Shown in pieces: positions 51,580 to 58,624 of a stretch of 64,000 nucleotides of DNA; positions within the stretch are counted from its first letter, which is position 1, and every line of letters begins with the position of its first letter. Position numbers and translations under genes: made by a program. The notes beneath the pieces were generated by a model. That model was given only the letters and a program-made list of their open reading frames with translations. It did no database searches and was not told the DNA's origin. The stretch spans positions 1 through 64,000 of the forward strand of contig JBEGVV010000086.1 in the NCBI GenBank assembly GCA_041178225.1, given 5' to 3'. The stretch comes from CAIOSQ01 sp041178225 (lineage in GTDB: Bacteria; Pseudomonadota; Alphaproteobacteria; CACIAM-22H2).

Positions 51580-51965
51580 TCGACCTCGCCGACCCCTACA
51601 CGATCTGGCAGGTGTCGCAGACCGCGCTCGTGGTGGCGATGCTGGCCGTGATGTGGCGCCTGCACCGCAGGCTCGACTCCCTGCGCGATGCGCGGGAGGA
51701 GGCGGCGCGCTGGCTGGAGCAGTTCTCCGGCCTCGTGTCGCGGACGGAAACACTGCTGCGGCAGGCGAGGCAGCAGGCGCTCGCCTCCCAGCCGCAATCG
51801 ACCGAGGTGAAGCAAGATGCCGAACAGCAGCAAGCCGACCGCGCCGCGACAGCGGCAGATCCAGCCGTCGCCGGCGCGCAAGGCCCCGCCCGGAGGAACG
51901 GACAGGACGCCTCCGCGGGAGTCCGGATCGCCCGGCTCGAGGATCTCCTTGGAAAGCTCCGCTAG
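51576..51965 (+). CDS. Small membrane protein after fliM (DUF6468/PflI-like candidate)
   Basis: This 129-residue protein has one N-terminal span (about 10-28, IWQVSQTALVVAMLAVMWRL) followed by a helical, coiled-coil-like region and a short conserved-looking end (VRIARLEDLLGKLR). It starts at GTG 51576, overlapping the fliM stop. The order fliM, this gene, MotE-like gene recalls the Caulobacter unit in which PflI positions flagella; that identity is from memory of gene order and topology, not a search. Its last 149 bases overlap the next gene in another frame. Confidence 0.6.
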   Translation: MIDLADPYTIWQVSQTALVVAMLAVMWRLHRRLDSLRDAREEAARWLEQFSGLVSRTETLLRQARQQALASQPQSTEVKQDAEQQQADRAATAADPAVAGAQGPARRNGQDASAGVRIARLEDLLGKLR

Positions 51966-52698
51966 GAAGCCCGCGCTGGGACGCGTGATCGTCTCGGCGT
52001 TCTCCGCGATCTCGCTGGCGGGCCTGTTCACGCTGTGGATGGGCGCGCCGCGCGCCGGCACGGCCGAGCCTCCGGCGCAGCGCGCGATCGCCGCGGTGTC
52101 GGCGCCTGCGGCGGAACGCCAGGCGTCGGCATGGCCGCGCCCGGCCACCGACCCACTCGACCTCACGCCGGACCGGATGAGGCTCCTGGAGCAGTCGGGC
52201 GACCTCCTGCGCCGCGCGCAGGAGCGCGAGGAAAAGGTGACGCTGCGCGAGCGGCTTCTCGACGCGGGACGTGCCGAGCTCGAGCGCAAGGTGGCCATGT
52301 TCGAGCGCGATGCCGCCGGGAGCCGCGAGAGGCTGCGCGAGGCCCTCGAGCGCGACCTCGCGGACAGGCGCCAGAAGCTCGAGGAGAAGGAGAAGGAACT
52401 CGCCGAGCGTGAAGCCGCCGTGGCGCGCGTGCAGGACGACATGAAGCGGCAGGTCGGCCAGCAGTTCGACCAGATCGTCAGCTCCTACCTGGGCCTGAAG
52501 CCCAAGCGCGCGGCGCGCATCCTCGAGGAGCGTGGCGCGACCGAGGCGGCGGTGGTCCTGTTCCTGATGCCCGACGACGCGCGCAACCGGATCCTCGGCG
52601 AGATGGATCCCGCGATGGTCGCGGGGATCCTCAAGACGCCGTTCGCCGAGCGCATGCTTCCCGGGCGAGGCGCGGCCAGCGCGCGCCCGCAACCGTGA
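51817..52698 (+). CDS. MotE-like flagellar motor protein
   Basis: This protein, 293 residues from ATG 51817, has a proline-rich N-terminus (1-56), one membrane span (about 57-77) and a long charged coiled-coil (about 125-215). Its C-terminal domain (about 215-285) shows the MotE/MgtE-N pattern YLGLKPKRAARILEERGATEAAVVLFLMPDDARNRILGEMDPAMVAGIL. MotE chaperones periplasmic motor components in rhizobia. The long start overlaps the preceding gene by 149 bases and has GAGG ten bases upstream. GTG 51987, just before the membrane span, is the alternative. Its stop overlaps the next start as GTGA. Confidence 0.8.
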   Translation: MPNSSKPTAPRQRQIQPSPARKAPPGGTDRTPPRESGSPGSRISLESSARKPALGRVIVSAFSAISLAGLFTLWMGAPRAGTAEPPAQRAIAAVSAPAAERQASAWPRPATDPLDLTPDRMRLLEQSGDLLRRAQEREEKVTLRERLLDAGRAELERKVAMFERDAAGSRERLREALERDLADRRQKLEEKEKELAEREAAVARVQDDMKRQVGQQFDQIVSSYLGLKPKRAARILEERGATEAAVVLFLMPDDARNRILGEMDPAMVAGILKTPFAERMLPGRGAASARPQP

Positions 52699-53075
52699 GG
52701 GGCGCCGCCATCCTGTCCGTCGCCGCGCTCGCCGCCGGCGCGGCGGTCGCCCAGACCGCCAGCGCGCCGGACGTGCGCATCGACTACCCGAAGCTGATGA
52801 TCCGCGTGCCGGCCGGCGGCGCCATGCCGCCCGCTCTTTCGATCGCGCCGACGGCGTACATTCCGGCCGACAACCTCGAGCGCGCGCAGCGGCTCGAGGG
52901 CGAGATCCGCGTCCGGATCTTCGAGGCGGTGGCCAAGGCCTACCAGGGTCTTCCGCAAGGGGGCGCCGCCGGCCTCGACATCAAGCTGCTCGAGGAGCGC
53001 ATCTCGGCGGAGATCGCCGAACTCTCCGGCGGCGGTCCCGTGCGCATCGTCTTCCGCGAATTCGCACTCCGCTAG
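52695..53075 (+). CDS. Exported FliL-C-terminus-like protein
   Basis: This 126-residue protein has a signal peptide (about 1-23, AVAQTASA). The C-terminal half (about 65-126) resembles the periplasmic end of FliL: LEGEIRVRIFEAVAKAYQGL, IKLLEERISAEIAELSGGGPVRIVFREFALR. True FliL is encoded at 60812, so this would be a secreted paralogue without a membrane anchor. It starts at GTG overlapping the MotE-like gene. The resemblance is by eye and modest. Confidence 0.6.
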   Translation: MRGAAILSVAALAAGAAVAQTASAPDVRIDYPKLMIRVPAGGAMPPALSIAPTAYIPADNLERAQRLEGEIRVRIFEAVAKAYQGLPQGGAAGLDIKLLEERISAEIAELSGGGPVRIVFREFALR

Positions 53076-53095
53076 CCCGACCGGACGCACCAGCA

Positions 53096-53362
53096 ATGGA
53101 CATCATGTTCTTCCTCGTCGCGGTCGTGATCGGCGCCGTGATCGCCGTGGTCCTCGCGATCAACATGCGCATGTCCAGCGAGGTGGCGAGGCTGCGATCG
53201 GAGGTCGCCGAACTCGATCGCGCGCGTTCCGAGATCGCGGGGATGCTCGGCGAGGCCCGCGAGGCGATCGGCGCCGCCGATCGCGACATGAAGAACATGC
53301 GCACCGAGTTCCGCGCCGAGATCGACCAGAGGCTGAAGAGCGCCGCCGGCGGACAGGGGTGA
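53096..53362 (+). CDS. Small membrane coiled-coil protein
   Basis: This 88-residue protein has one N-terminal span (about 3-23, IMFFLVAVVIGAVIAVVLAIN) and a charged helix to the end (SSEVARLRSEVAELDRARSEI, MKNMRTEFRAEIDQRL). It lies 20 bases after the FliL-like gene in a motor-gene run. Its topology matches the 99-residue protein encoded after motB. No named family was recognised. Confidence 0.68.
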   Translation: MDIMFFLVAVVIGAVIAVVLAINMRMSSEVARLRSEVAELDRARSEIAGMLGEAREAIGAADRDMKNMRTEFRAEIDQRLKSAAGGQG

Positions 53363-53435
53363 CGGGCGGCGGCGATAGCGCCGATCCGGACCTGTCTTCG
53401 CGGGGGCGCGATCCGGCGTTCCATAGTTTCGCGCC

Positions 53436-53657
53436 ATGAACACCGTCGTTCCATCCGGTCCCGGGTCGCGGGGCCGGAACGAACTCGAGACCGCCCAGCG
53501 TACCCGCGGGGACACGGGAACCGGCCTCGCGCGGCGCGGCGGCAGGGGCGTGACCGCCGACACGGGCGCGCCCCAGGCGGCGCTTGCCCGCCGGCTCGAG
53601 GACCTGCCGCGCCAGGCGGTCATGCCGCGGGGATCCTACGTCGACATCCTTGCCTGA
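53436..53657 (+). CDS. Small hypothetical protein upstream of motB
   Basis: This 73-residue protein is basic and mostly disordered in character (RGRNELETAQRTRGDTGTG), ending in PRQAVMPRGSYVDILA. It begins at ATG 53436 and ends 12 bases before motB. Short terminal motifs of this kind are often docking tails, but no family is known to me. Coding bias is good; the lack of a strong ribosome-binding site lowers confidence. Confidence 0.5.
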   Translation: MNTVVPSGPGSRGRNELETAQRTRGDTGTGLARRGGRGVTADTGAPQAALARRLEDLPRQAVMPRGSYVDILA

Positions 53658-53669
53658 GCCGGTGGCCCC

Positions 53670-54734
53670 ATGAGCGAGGAGAAGAAGGACAAGGCGGGCG
53701 GCGGCGACATCTTCATCAAGAAGATCAAGAAGGGCGCCCACGGCGCGCATGGCGGCGTCTGGAAGCTCGCCTACGCCGACTTCGTGACGGCCATGATGGC
53801 CTTCTTCCTGCTGATGTGGCTGCTCAACGTGACATCGGAGGAGATGAAGTCGGGGCTCGCGCAGTATTTCTCGCCCGACGCCATGTCGAGCTCGTCGAGC
53901 GGCAGCGGCGACGTGTTCTTCGGGCTCACCGTCACCGTCGAGTCGCCGATGCAGGCCCAGAGCGGCGGCGTCGCGACGATCATCCCGATCCCGGAATCCG
54001 TGCGCCAGGGCGATGGCGGTGCGAGCGGCACCGGCAGGGGCGAGGCGGCGCAGTCGAGCTCCGAGGCCACGCGGCAGGGTGGAACGGCGGAGTCGCAGCA
54101 GCAGGGCGCCGACGCCGCGCCGCAGCGCCCCGAGCCCACGCCGCCGGCGCCCGAGCCGCGCGAGGCGCAGGCGGCGGCCGGCGCCTCGGCGACGCCATCG
54201 CCCGATCCCCGGGGCGAGGTGCCTGCCGGGCAGGCAGCGGGAAACGCGCGCGAGCAGTCCGACGCGCGCGACGTGGCTGCCCTGCAGCAGCGCCTGCTGC
54301 AGGCGATGCGCGAGGCGGGCCTGCGCGACGTGACACCCGCCAATCTCAGCGTCTCGGCGCGGCCGGATGGCGTGCTGATCGAGATCATGGACGCGCCTGG
54401 CATCGCGATGTTCGAGATCGGCAGCGCCAGGCCGCAGGAGGAGGCGCGGAAGTTCATCGCGGCGGTGGCGCGCGTCCTGCGCGAGAGGCAGGAGCAGATC
54501 GCGGTCTTCGGGCACACCGACGCGCGTCCGTTCCCGACCGCGAACTACACGAACTGGGAACTCGCCGCCGACCGCGCGAACGCGGCGCGGCGCGTGCTGC
54601 TCGATGGCGGGATCCGCGCGGACCGGGTCGTCGAGGTGAACTCGCGCGCGGACATGCTGCCGCGCAATCCGGCGGATCGCTTCGCGCCGGAGAACCGCCG
54701 CATAGAGATCCTGCTCGTCCGGCCGCCGCAATGA
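53670..54734 (+). CDS. motB: Flagellar motor stator protein MotB
   Basis: This 354-residue protein has a basic cytoplasmic N-terminus (IFIKKIKKGAHGAHGG), one span with the proton-carrying aspartate (LAYADFVTAMMAFFLLMWLL) and a plug/FSPDAMS region. A long Ser/Gln/Ala/Pro linker follows (about 115-205), then an OmpA-type peptidoglycan-binding domain (about 235-350, VFGHTDARPF, NWELAADRANAARRVL). It forms the ion channel with MotA, whose gene lies 5 kb downstream. It overlaps the following small gene as ATGA. Confidence 0.97.
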   Translation: MSEEKKDKAGGGDIFIKKIKKGAHGAHGGVWKLAYADFVTAMMAFFLLMWLLNVTSEEMKSGLAQYFSPDAMSSSSSGSGDVFFGLTVTVESPMQAQSGGVATIIPIPESVRQGDGGASGTGRGEAAQSSSEATRQGGTAESQQQGADAAPQRPEPTPPAPEPREAQAAAGASATPSPDPRGEVPAGQAAGNAREQSDARDVAALQQRLLQAMREAGLRDVTPANLSVSARPDGVLIEIMDAPGIAMFEIGSARPQEEARKFIAAVARVLRERQEQIAVFGHTDARPFPTANYTNWELAADRANAARRVLLDGGIRADRVVEVNSRADMLPRNPADRFAPENRRIEILLVRPPQ

Positions 54735-55030
54735 ACGCGCTGCTTTCACCGGGCGCGGGGTTCCTCGTGCTGGCGCTCGGCGGCGCGGGCGCGCTCGTCG
54801 TGCTCGTCCTGCACGCGAGGCTCCAGTCCGAGCTCGAGTCGCTGCTGGCTCGCCAGAGGCAGGCGAGCACGGAACTCCGGAAGATCAGGATCGATGCCGC
54901 GGCGGTCCGGACGGAGGCGGAAAAGGTCGCGTCCAAGCTCACCGTCACGCGCGACTACCTTGGCAGCGAGCTCACCAAGGCGCTGGAGCCGCCGAAGCCC
55001 GCGCGCAAGCCCGCGCGCAAGGGAGCCTGA
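54731..55030 (+). CDS. Small membrane coiled-coil protein after motB
   Basis: This 99-residue protein has one N-terminal span (about 9-28, GFLVLALGGAGALVVLVLHA), then a helix (SELESLLARQRQASTELRKIRIDAAAVRTEAEKVASKL) and a lysine/proline-rich tail with a PARK repeat. It overlaps motB as ATGA. It may modulate the stator or link it to the exported proteins encoded next. Unknown family. Confidence 0.68.
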   Translation: MNALLSPGAGFLVLALGGAGALVVLVLHARLQSELESLLARQRQASTELRKIRIDAAAVRTEAEKVASKLTVTRDYLGSELTKALEPPKPARKPARKGA

Positions 55031-55034
55031 CGCG

Positions 55035-56255
55035 ATGCGCATGGCCCTCGCGTTCGCGTTCACGCTCGCCGCGGCTCTCATGCTCGCAGCCATGCCCTCG
55101 CGCGTGCACGCGCAGGCAGGCGTCTCGTTCGAGTCGGCCGTGGCGACCGCGCGGGTGCTCGCCGCGCGCCGGGACGTCGACAACGCGCGCGCCATCATCC
55201 GGGCGACGAATGCCTACGCCGCCGGCGGCGGCACGTCGCGTTCCCTCCCGGAGGCCCATGCCGCCGCCTTCGAGGCGCTGCTTGCGACGCACGGCGCGGC
55301 CTCCGCCGACTGGCTCGCGCGCGACGATGCGCAGCGCGCCCGCGTCCGCGACGCGCGCGTCGTCCTCGGCGCGGTGCGGAACCCCGGCAAGGCGAAGCCG
55401 GAGGCGGTCGCGCGGGCGGTCGGCGACGGCACCTGCCATCTCCTGCTCGACGCGACCGTGATCCGGCCGGCCGAGGCGCGCCGCGTCGTGGAGTCGGTGC
55501 TGGAGGGAGGGTTCGACTTCGCGGACGACCAGAAGCGCTGCCTCGTGCGCGCGGTCGCCTCGAACCCTGAATTCGCCCACGGTCCCCTGCCGCCTCTCGG
55601 CGCGCTCGCGGCCTCGGGGGACGAGGAGACGCTCGCGCTCCTCGTGCAGTTCGCCGCCGCGCAGGGCAGCTTTCCCAAGGCGCTCGCATTCGCCGCCGAG
55701 GCGACGGATGCGGGCCAGAGGGCGCGGTTGCAGGCCGCCGTGGTGACGATGCGCCAGTTCGCGTCGATAGCCCTGCCCGAGCCCGACCTGCTGCGGGCGC
55801 TCTGGACCAACGCCCGGCAGCGGACGGGCGGCGAGAGGCTTCTCTTCGGCTCCCTCCTCGCTTCGCGCGCGACCGCGGAGTTCTGGATCGCCGAGGCAGG
55901 GAACGTCGCGGAATTCGCCGGGCGTGATCCTGCCGCGCGTGCCGTGGTGGCCCTTGCCGCACGCCGTGCCCTCGCCGGCTCGACGCCGGCCTCGCGGGCC
56001 GCGCTCTGGTCGGCGGCTCCGTCGATGCGGCCCTCCGCGGACTTCCTCGTGGTGCACGCGGCCTTCTCCGACCCTGCCGTCGAGGTCGCCATCCCCCCGG
56101 GCACCGATCCCGCGATCGCGCGTGCCATCCGTGTCGCGCGCGGCGCGGGTGCATCCTTCGGGCGCACCCTCGCCGAGTTCCCCGGCACCGGCGCCGGCGC
56201 GCTGGAGGTGGCGGCGCTGGTCGTCTCCGCGATTGGCGCTGCTCGTGCGGACTGA
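55035..56255 (+). CDS. Exported helical-repeat protein in the motB unit (positional MotC candidate)
   Basis: This 406-residue protein has a signal peptide (about 1-26, PSRVHAQAG) and a mature region that is almost all helical and Ala/Arg-rich, with HEAT/TPR-like periodicity (LLVQFAAAQGSFPKALAFAAEATDAG, LFGSLLASRATAEFWIAEAG). Two cysteines (GTCHLLL and QKRCLVRA) may pair. It lies five bases after the small gene following motB. In rhizobia a periplasmic protein of similar size, MotC, is encoded after motB and steadies MotB. Sequence identity with MotC was not recognised, so this is a positional hint only. Confidence 0.65.
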   Translation: MRMALAFAFTLAAALMLAAMPSRVHAQAGVSFESAVATARVLAARRDVDNARAIIRATNAYAAGGGTSRSLPEAHAAAFEALLATHGAASADWLARDDAQRARVRDARVVLGAVRNPGKAKPEAVARAVGDGTCHLLLDATVIRPAEARRVVESVLEGGFDFADDQKRCLVRAVASNPEFAHGPLPPLGALAASGDEETLALLVQFAAAQGSFPKALAFAAEATDAGQRARLQAAVVTMRQFASIALPEPDLLRALWTNARQRTGGERLLFGSLLASRATAEFWIAEAGNVAEFAGRDPAARAVVALAARRALAGSTPASRAALWSAAPSMRPSADFLVVHAAFSDPAVEVAIPPGTDPAIARAIRVARGAGASFGRTLAEFPGTGAGALEVAALVVSAIGAARAD

Positions 56256-57300
56256 GGCGCGCGTCCGCCTGGTGGCCTTCGTCCTGGGCGCGGTCCCGGC
56301 CGCGATGCTCGCGCTGTCGCCGGTCCGCGCGCATGCGCAGGTCGCGGCGACGGCGTGCGGCGGGGATTTCGAGGCGGCGCTGGCGAGGCTGGTGGCGATG
56401 CCGCCCGCGGCGATGTCGCCCGTCGACGTCTACAACGCCGCGTGGTTGCGCAGGATGCTCGGCGATCCGGCGCTGCTTCCCGCCGAGGCCCCCGCCCTTG
56501 ATGGCGAGGTGACGGGGGCCTGCTCCGGGCGGCGCCTGGCAGCGCGGTTGGCCGAGCTGTGGCCGGGCTTCGCCGGAGGCAGCCTCGCGCCCGAACCGAT
56601 CCGCGTCGTCGCCCTCGAGCGGGTGGTCGCGCAGGCCGCTCCAGCCCCGTCCCCGCCACCCGCGCCACCTGCGCCGCCTCCGCCACCCGCGCCATCTCCG
56701 CCTCCCGCGCCAACACCGCCGCCTGCGCCAGGCGCGCCACCGACGCTGCCCTCCATCGCCCCTCCGCCCGCCGCCGCGCCTCCCGCGGCCATCGCAGTGC
56801 CCAATCCTCCGCCGGCACCACTGGTCCCCGCGCCCCGGGCGGCCGCGATGCGCCCGCCATCGGCTCTCCCCGCCGCGATCATCCCGCCTCCGGGTCCTCC
56901 TCCGCCGCCTTCGTCCTCCCCGCCGCCGCGCCCCTCCAGCGCTCCGCCGGCACCGCCCGTGGTCCCCGCGCAGGCGCGATCCGAGACGCAGCCCGCCACG
57001 CCCTCGCGCGACGCGCCGCCGCGCGACGCCGCGCCGCGCGCGGTGGAACGTGGCCGCAAGCCGGCGCCCGTCGTGCTGCTCGGGGCGCACCAGAGCCGCG
57101 AGAGGGCGGAGGCCGCACTGGGCAGGCTCCGCGAGGCGCTCGGACCCGAGCTCGGCGCCCGCCTGTTGATCGATGGCAAGGCCCCGCGGCTGCGGATCCT
57201 GCTCTCGGACACGGAGCCGCAGGCGCGCTGCGAGGAACTCAAGGCGCGCGGCGTCGCATGTTCATTCCTCTATCCCGCGGCCGACGGATCGTTGCGATGA
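56245..57300 (+). CDS. Exported proline-rich protein with SPOR-like C-terminus
   Basis: This 351-residue protein starts at GTG 56245, overlapping the previous stop by 11 bases. It has a signal peptide (about 7-31, ALSPVRAHAQV), a short globular part with a CGG/CSGRR cysteine pair (about 35-125), and a proline-rich spacer of about 125 residues (PAPPAPPPP-type). A SPOR-like domain closes it (about 270-345, VVLLGAHQSRERAEAALGRLREALG, RLRILLSDTEPQARCEELKARG). SPOR domains bind denuded peptidoglycan, so it may span the periplasm near the stator. The two cysteines in the SPOR part could form a disulphide. Confidence 0.7.
   Translation: MRTEARVRLVAFVLGAVPAAMLALSPVRAHAQVAATACGGDFEAALARLVAMPPAAMSPVDVYNAAWLRRMLGDPALLPAEAPALDGEVTGACSGRRLAARLAELWPGFAGGSLAPEPIRVVALERVVAQAAPAPSPPPAPPAPPPPPAPSPPPAPTPPPAPGAPPTLPSIAPPPAAAPPAAIAVPNPPPAPLVPAPRAAAMRPPSALPAAIIPPPGPPPPPSSSPPPRPSSAPPAPPVVPAQARSETQPATPSRDAPPRDAAPRAVERGRKPAPVVLLGAHQSRERAEAALGRLREALGPELGARLLIDGKAPRLRILLSDTEPQARCEELKARGVACSFLYPAADGSLR
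56641..56960 (+). repeat. Proline-rich low-complexity coding repeat
   Basis: An irregular array of CCNGCGCC-type units encodes PAP, PPAP and PPP blocks inside the SPOR-like protein gene. It is not a clean tandem repeat and codon choice varies, but such tracts are prone to length change by slippage. Confidence 0.6.
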
Positions 57301-57449
57301 GCCGCGGCAAGGACCAGGTGCGCGGCATCGAGGTGCCTGGCCGCCGGCCGACGCTGGCCTACCCGCTCCTGATCGTTCGGCGGATGGGGATCCCGATCCT
57401 GCTGGCCTGCATGGCGCTCGACCTGCTCGTCCTGCTGCTGCTCGGCTGA
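57297..57449 (+). CDS. Very small single-span membrane protein
   Basis: This 50-residue protein starts at ATG 57297, overlapping the SPOR gene stop as ATGA. It has a basic N-terminus (SRGKDQVRGIEVPGRR) and a C-terminal span (IPILLACMALDLLVLLLLG). It is the last gene of the rightward motB unit and converges on two leftward membrane-protein genes with ten bases between. The overlap and the complete span make it credible despite its size. Confidence 0.6.
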   Translation: MSRGKDQVRGIEVPGRRPTLAYPLLIVRRMGIPILLACMALDLLVLLLLG

Positions 57450-57459
57450 GGCGGGGCCT

Positions 57460-57960
57460 TCACGGCAGTCGCGGCAGGACGACCCAGTAGAGGGCGCAGA
57501 GCCAGATCAGGGCCAGCGCCAGTCGCAATGCCGGCCGCGCGGCGCGCGGATCGCCCCCGAGCAGGGCCAGCGGACCCATGCAGAAGCGCCAGACCAGCGT
57601 GTCGAGCGACCTCGCCTCCGCGTAGATGGCGCTCTCCGCGCCATACACGCGGAACAGCGCGATGCGGAGCTTTCCCTGCACGGCGGGATCCGCGGTGGAA
57701 ATGCCCTCGGAAAGAAGCGTGTCGCCCCCGAGCCGCGGGAACATCGCCTCGCTGAACCGCGCGTCGGCGAGTCCATGTCGCCGCAGCAACGCGCGTATGT
57801 CCTCGACCAGGACGGGATCGGCGGACGGGGACCAGATCGACTGGCGCAGCCGTGCCTCCGCGCGCATGAGCACGTGGCGCGCGGCGAGGAATCGCCTGCG
57901 GGCGCGGACCAGCGCCGAGGCGTGGGCGATGATGGTCGCGAGGATCCAGAGCACGCTCAT
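57460..57960 (-). CDS. Membrane protein of unknown function (pair member 2)
   Basis: This 166-residue protein has an N-terminal hydrophobic helix (about 1-18) and a C-terminal one (about 143-162), with a soluble helical centre (LMRAEARLRQSIWSP, VEDIRALLRRHGLADARFSEAMFP). Its ATG overlaps the stop of the upstream gene. The same two-span topology with a cytoplasmic or periplasmic middle is shared with that upstream gene, suggesting the two proteins work together. No family recognised. Confidence 0.65.
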   Translation of the reverse strand: MSVLWILATIIAHASALVRARRRFLAARHVLMRAEARLRQSIWSPSADPVLVEDIRALLRRHGLADARFSEAMFPRLGGDTLLSEGISTADPAVQGKLRIALFRVYGAESAIYAEARSLDTLVWRFCMGPLALLGGDPRAARPALRLALALIWLCALYWVVLPRLP

Positions 57961-58523
57961 GGGGCGATCGTCCCCGCGGCCATGAGCCACGCGATCGCCA
58001 CGAGCAGGAGCCAGCAGAACGCGTCGAATGCGTATTCCACCGCCGGCGGCGGATCGACGCCCAGGAAGCGGATGATCGAGGACGGCGCGTTCAGGGGGTT
58101 GAGCGGGGAGCGATAGGCGCGAAGGTCCGCGGCGATCGCGCGGGTGCAGGCTGCCTCGAGGTCGAGCAGCCAGAGCTCGATCTCGACGGCGACGCGCGGG
58201 TTGCGCAGGAAGAAGTTGTCGACGAGGTCCAGCCGCCCGGTCCTGCCCTTGAGGCGGACGGTCAGGCGGCGGCGTCCCTCGCGCATGATCTCGTTCGCCC
58301 CGCGGTCGATCCGGTGCAGCTGGGCCGCGATCTCCGCGATCGCCCGGATGTCGCCCCCCTCGGCCTGCCAGGCCCGCGAGGCGGCGCGCAGCGCCCTGAT
58401 GCTGCGTCGCAGCGCCCGGCGGTCGCGTATCGCCGAGAAGCGCGCCCAGACGAGCAGCGCGAGCGCGAGGAGGAGGAATATGTCGTCGGTCGCCGCGAGT
58501 GCCTGCATGTCGCCCCGGTGCAT
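57957..58523 (-). CDS. Membrane protein of unknown function (pair member 1)
   Basis: This 188-residue protein has a hydrophobic helix near the N-terminus (about 13-28, DDIFLLLALALLVWARFS) and another at the C-terminus (about 166-185). Between them is a helical, charged region (RALRRSIRALRAASRAW, IAEIAAQLHRIDRGANEIMREG). The ATG at 58523 is preceded by GGGGAGACG. It is divergent from the degenerate EAL gene, with GGACC repeats between. MotA/TolQ/ExbB proteins share long helical cytoplasmic parts, but no such motif is convincing here. Confidence 0.68.
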   Translation of the reverse strand: MHRGDMQALAATDDIFLLLALALLVWARFSAIRDRRALRRSIRALRAASRAWQAEGGDIRAIAEIAAQLHRIDRGANEIMREGRRRLTVRLKGRTGRLDLVDNFFLRNPRVAVEIELWLLDLEAACTRAIAADLRAYRSPLNPLNAPSSIIRFLGVDPPPAVEYAFDAFCWLLLVAIAWLMAAGTIAP

Positions 58524-58546
58524 CGTCTCCCCGGCGCTTTCACCAC

Positions 58547-58586
58547 GGACCGTTCATTCGGACCGATCCGGATCAGATGCCGGACC
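58547..58586. promoter_or_regulatory. Triple GGACC repeat with TTCGGACC core upstream of the EAL-like gene
   Basis: GGACC occurs at 58547, 58560 and 58582; the middle copy is part of ATTCGGACC (TTCGGACC at 58557-58564). The array lies between a leftward membrane-protein gene and the rightward EAL-like gene that starts at 58625. It shares the TTCGGACC core with sites upstream of fliF, the J-domain gene and a response regulator gene. Confidence 0.4.
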
Positions 58587-58624
58587 GGTGCATATCCCGC
58601 CCGCCTAGGATCCGCGCCGAGGCG

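Noticed and set aside
56641..56960. Proline-codon array as a possible CRISPR or minisatellite
   Set aside because: The units are irregular in length and sequence, lie in frame inside a gene and have no spacer structure.
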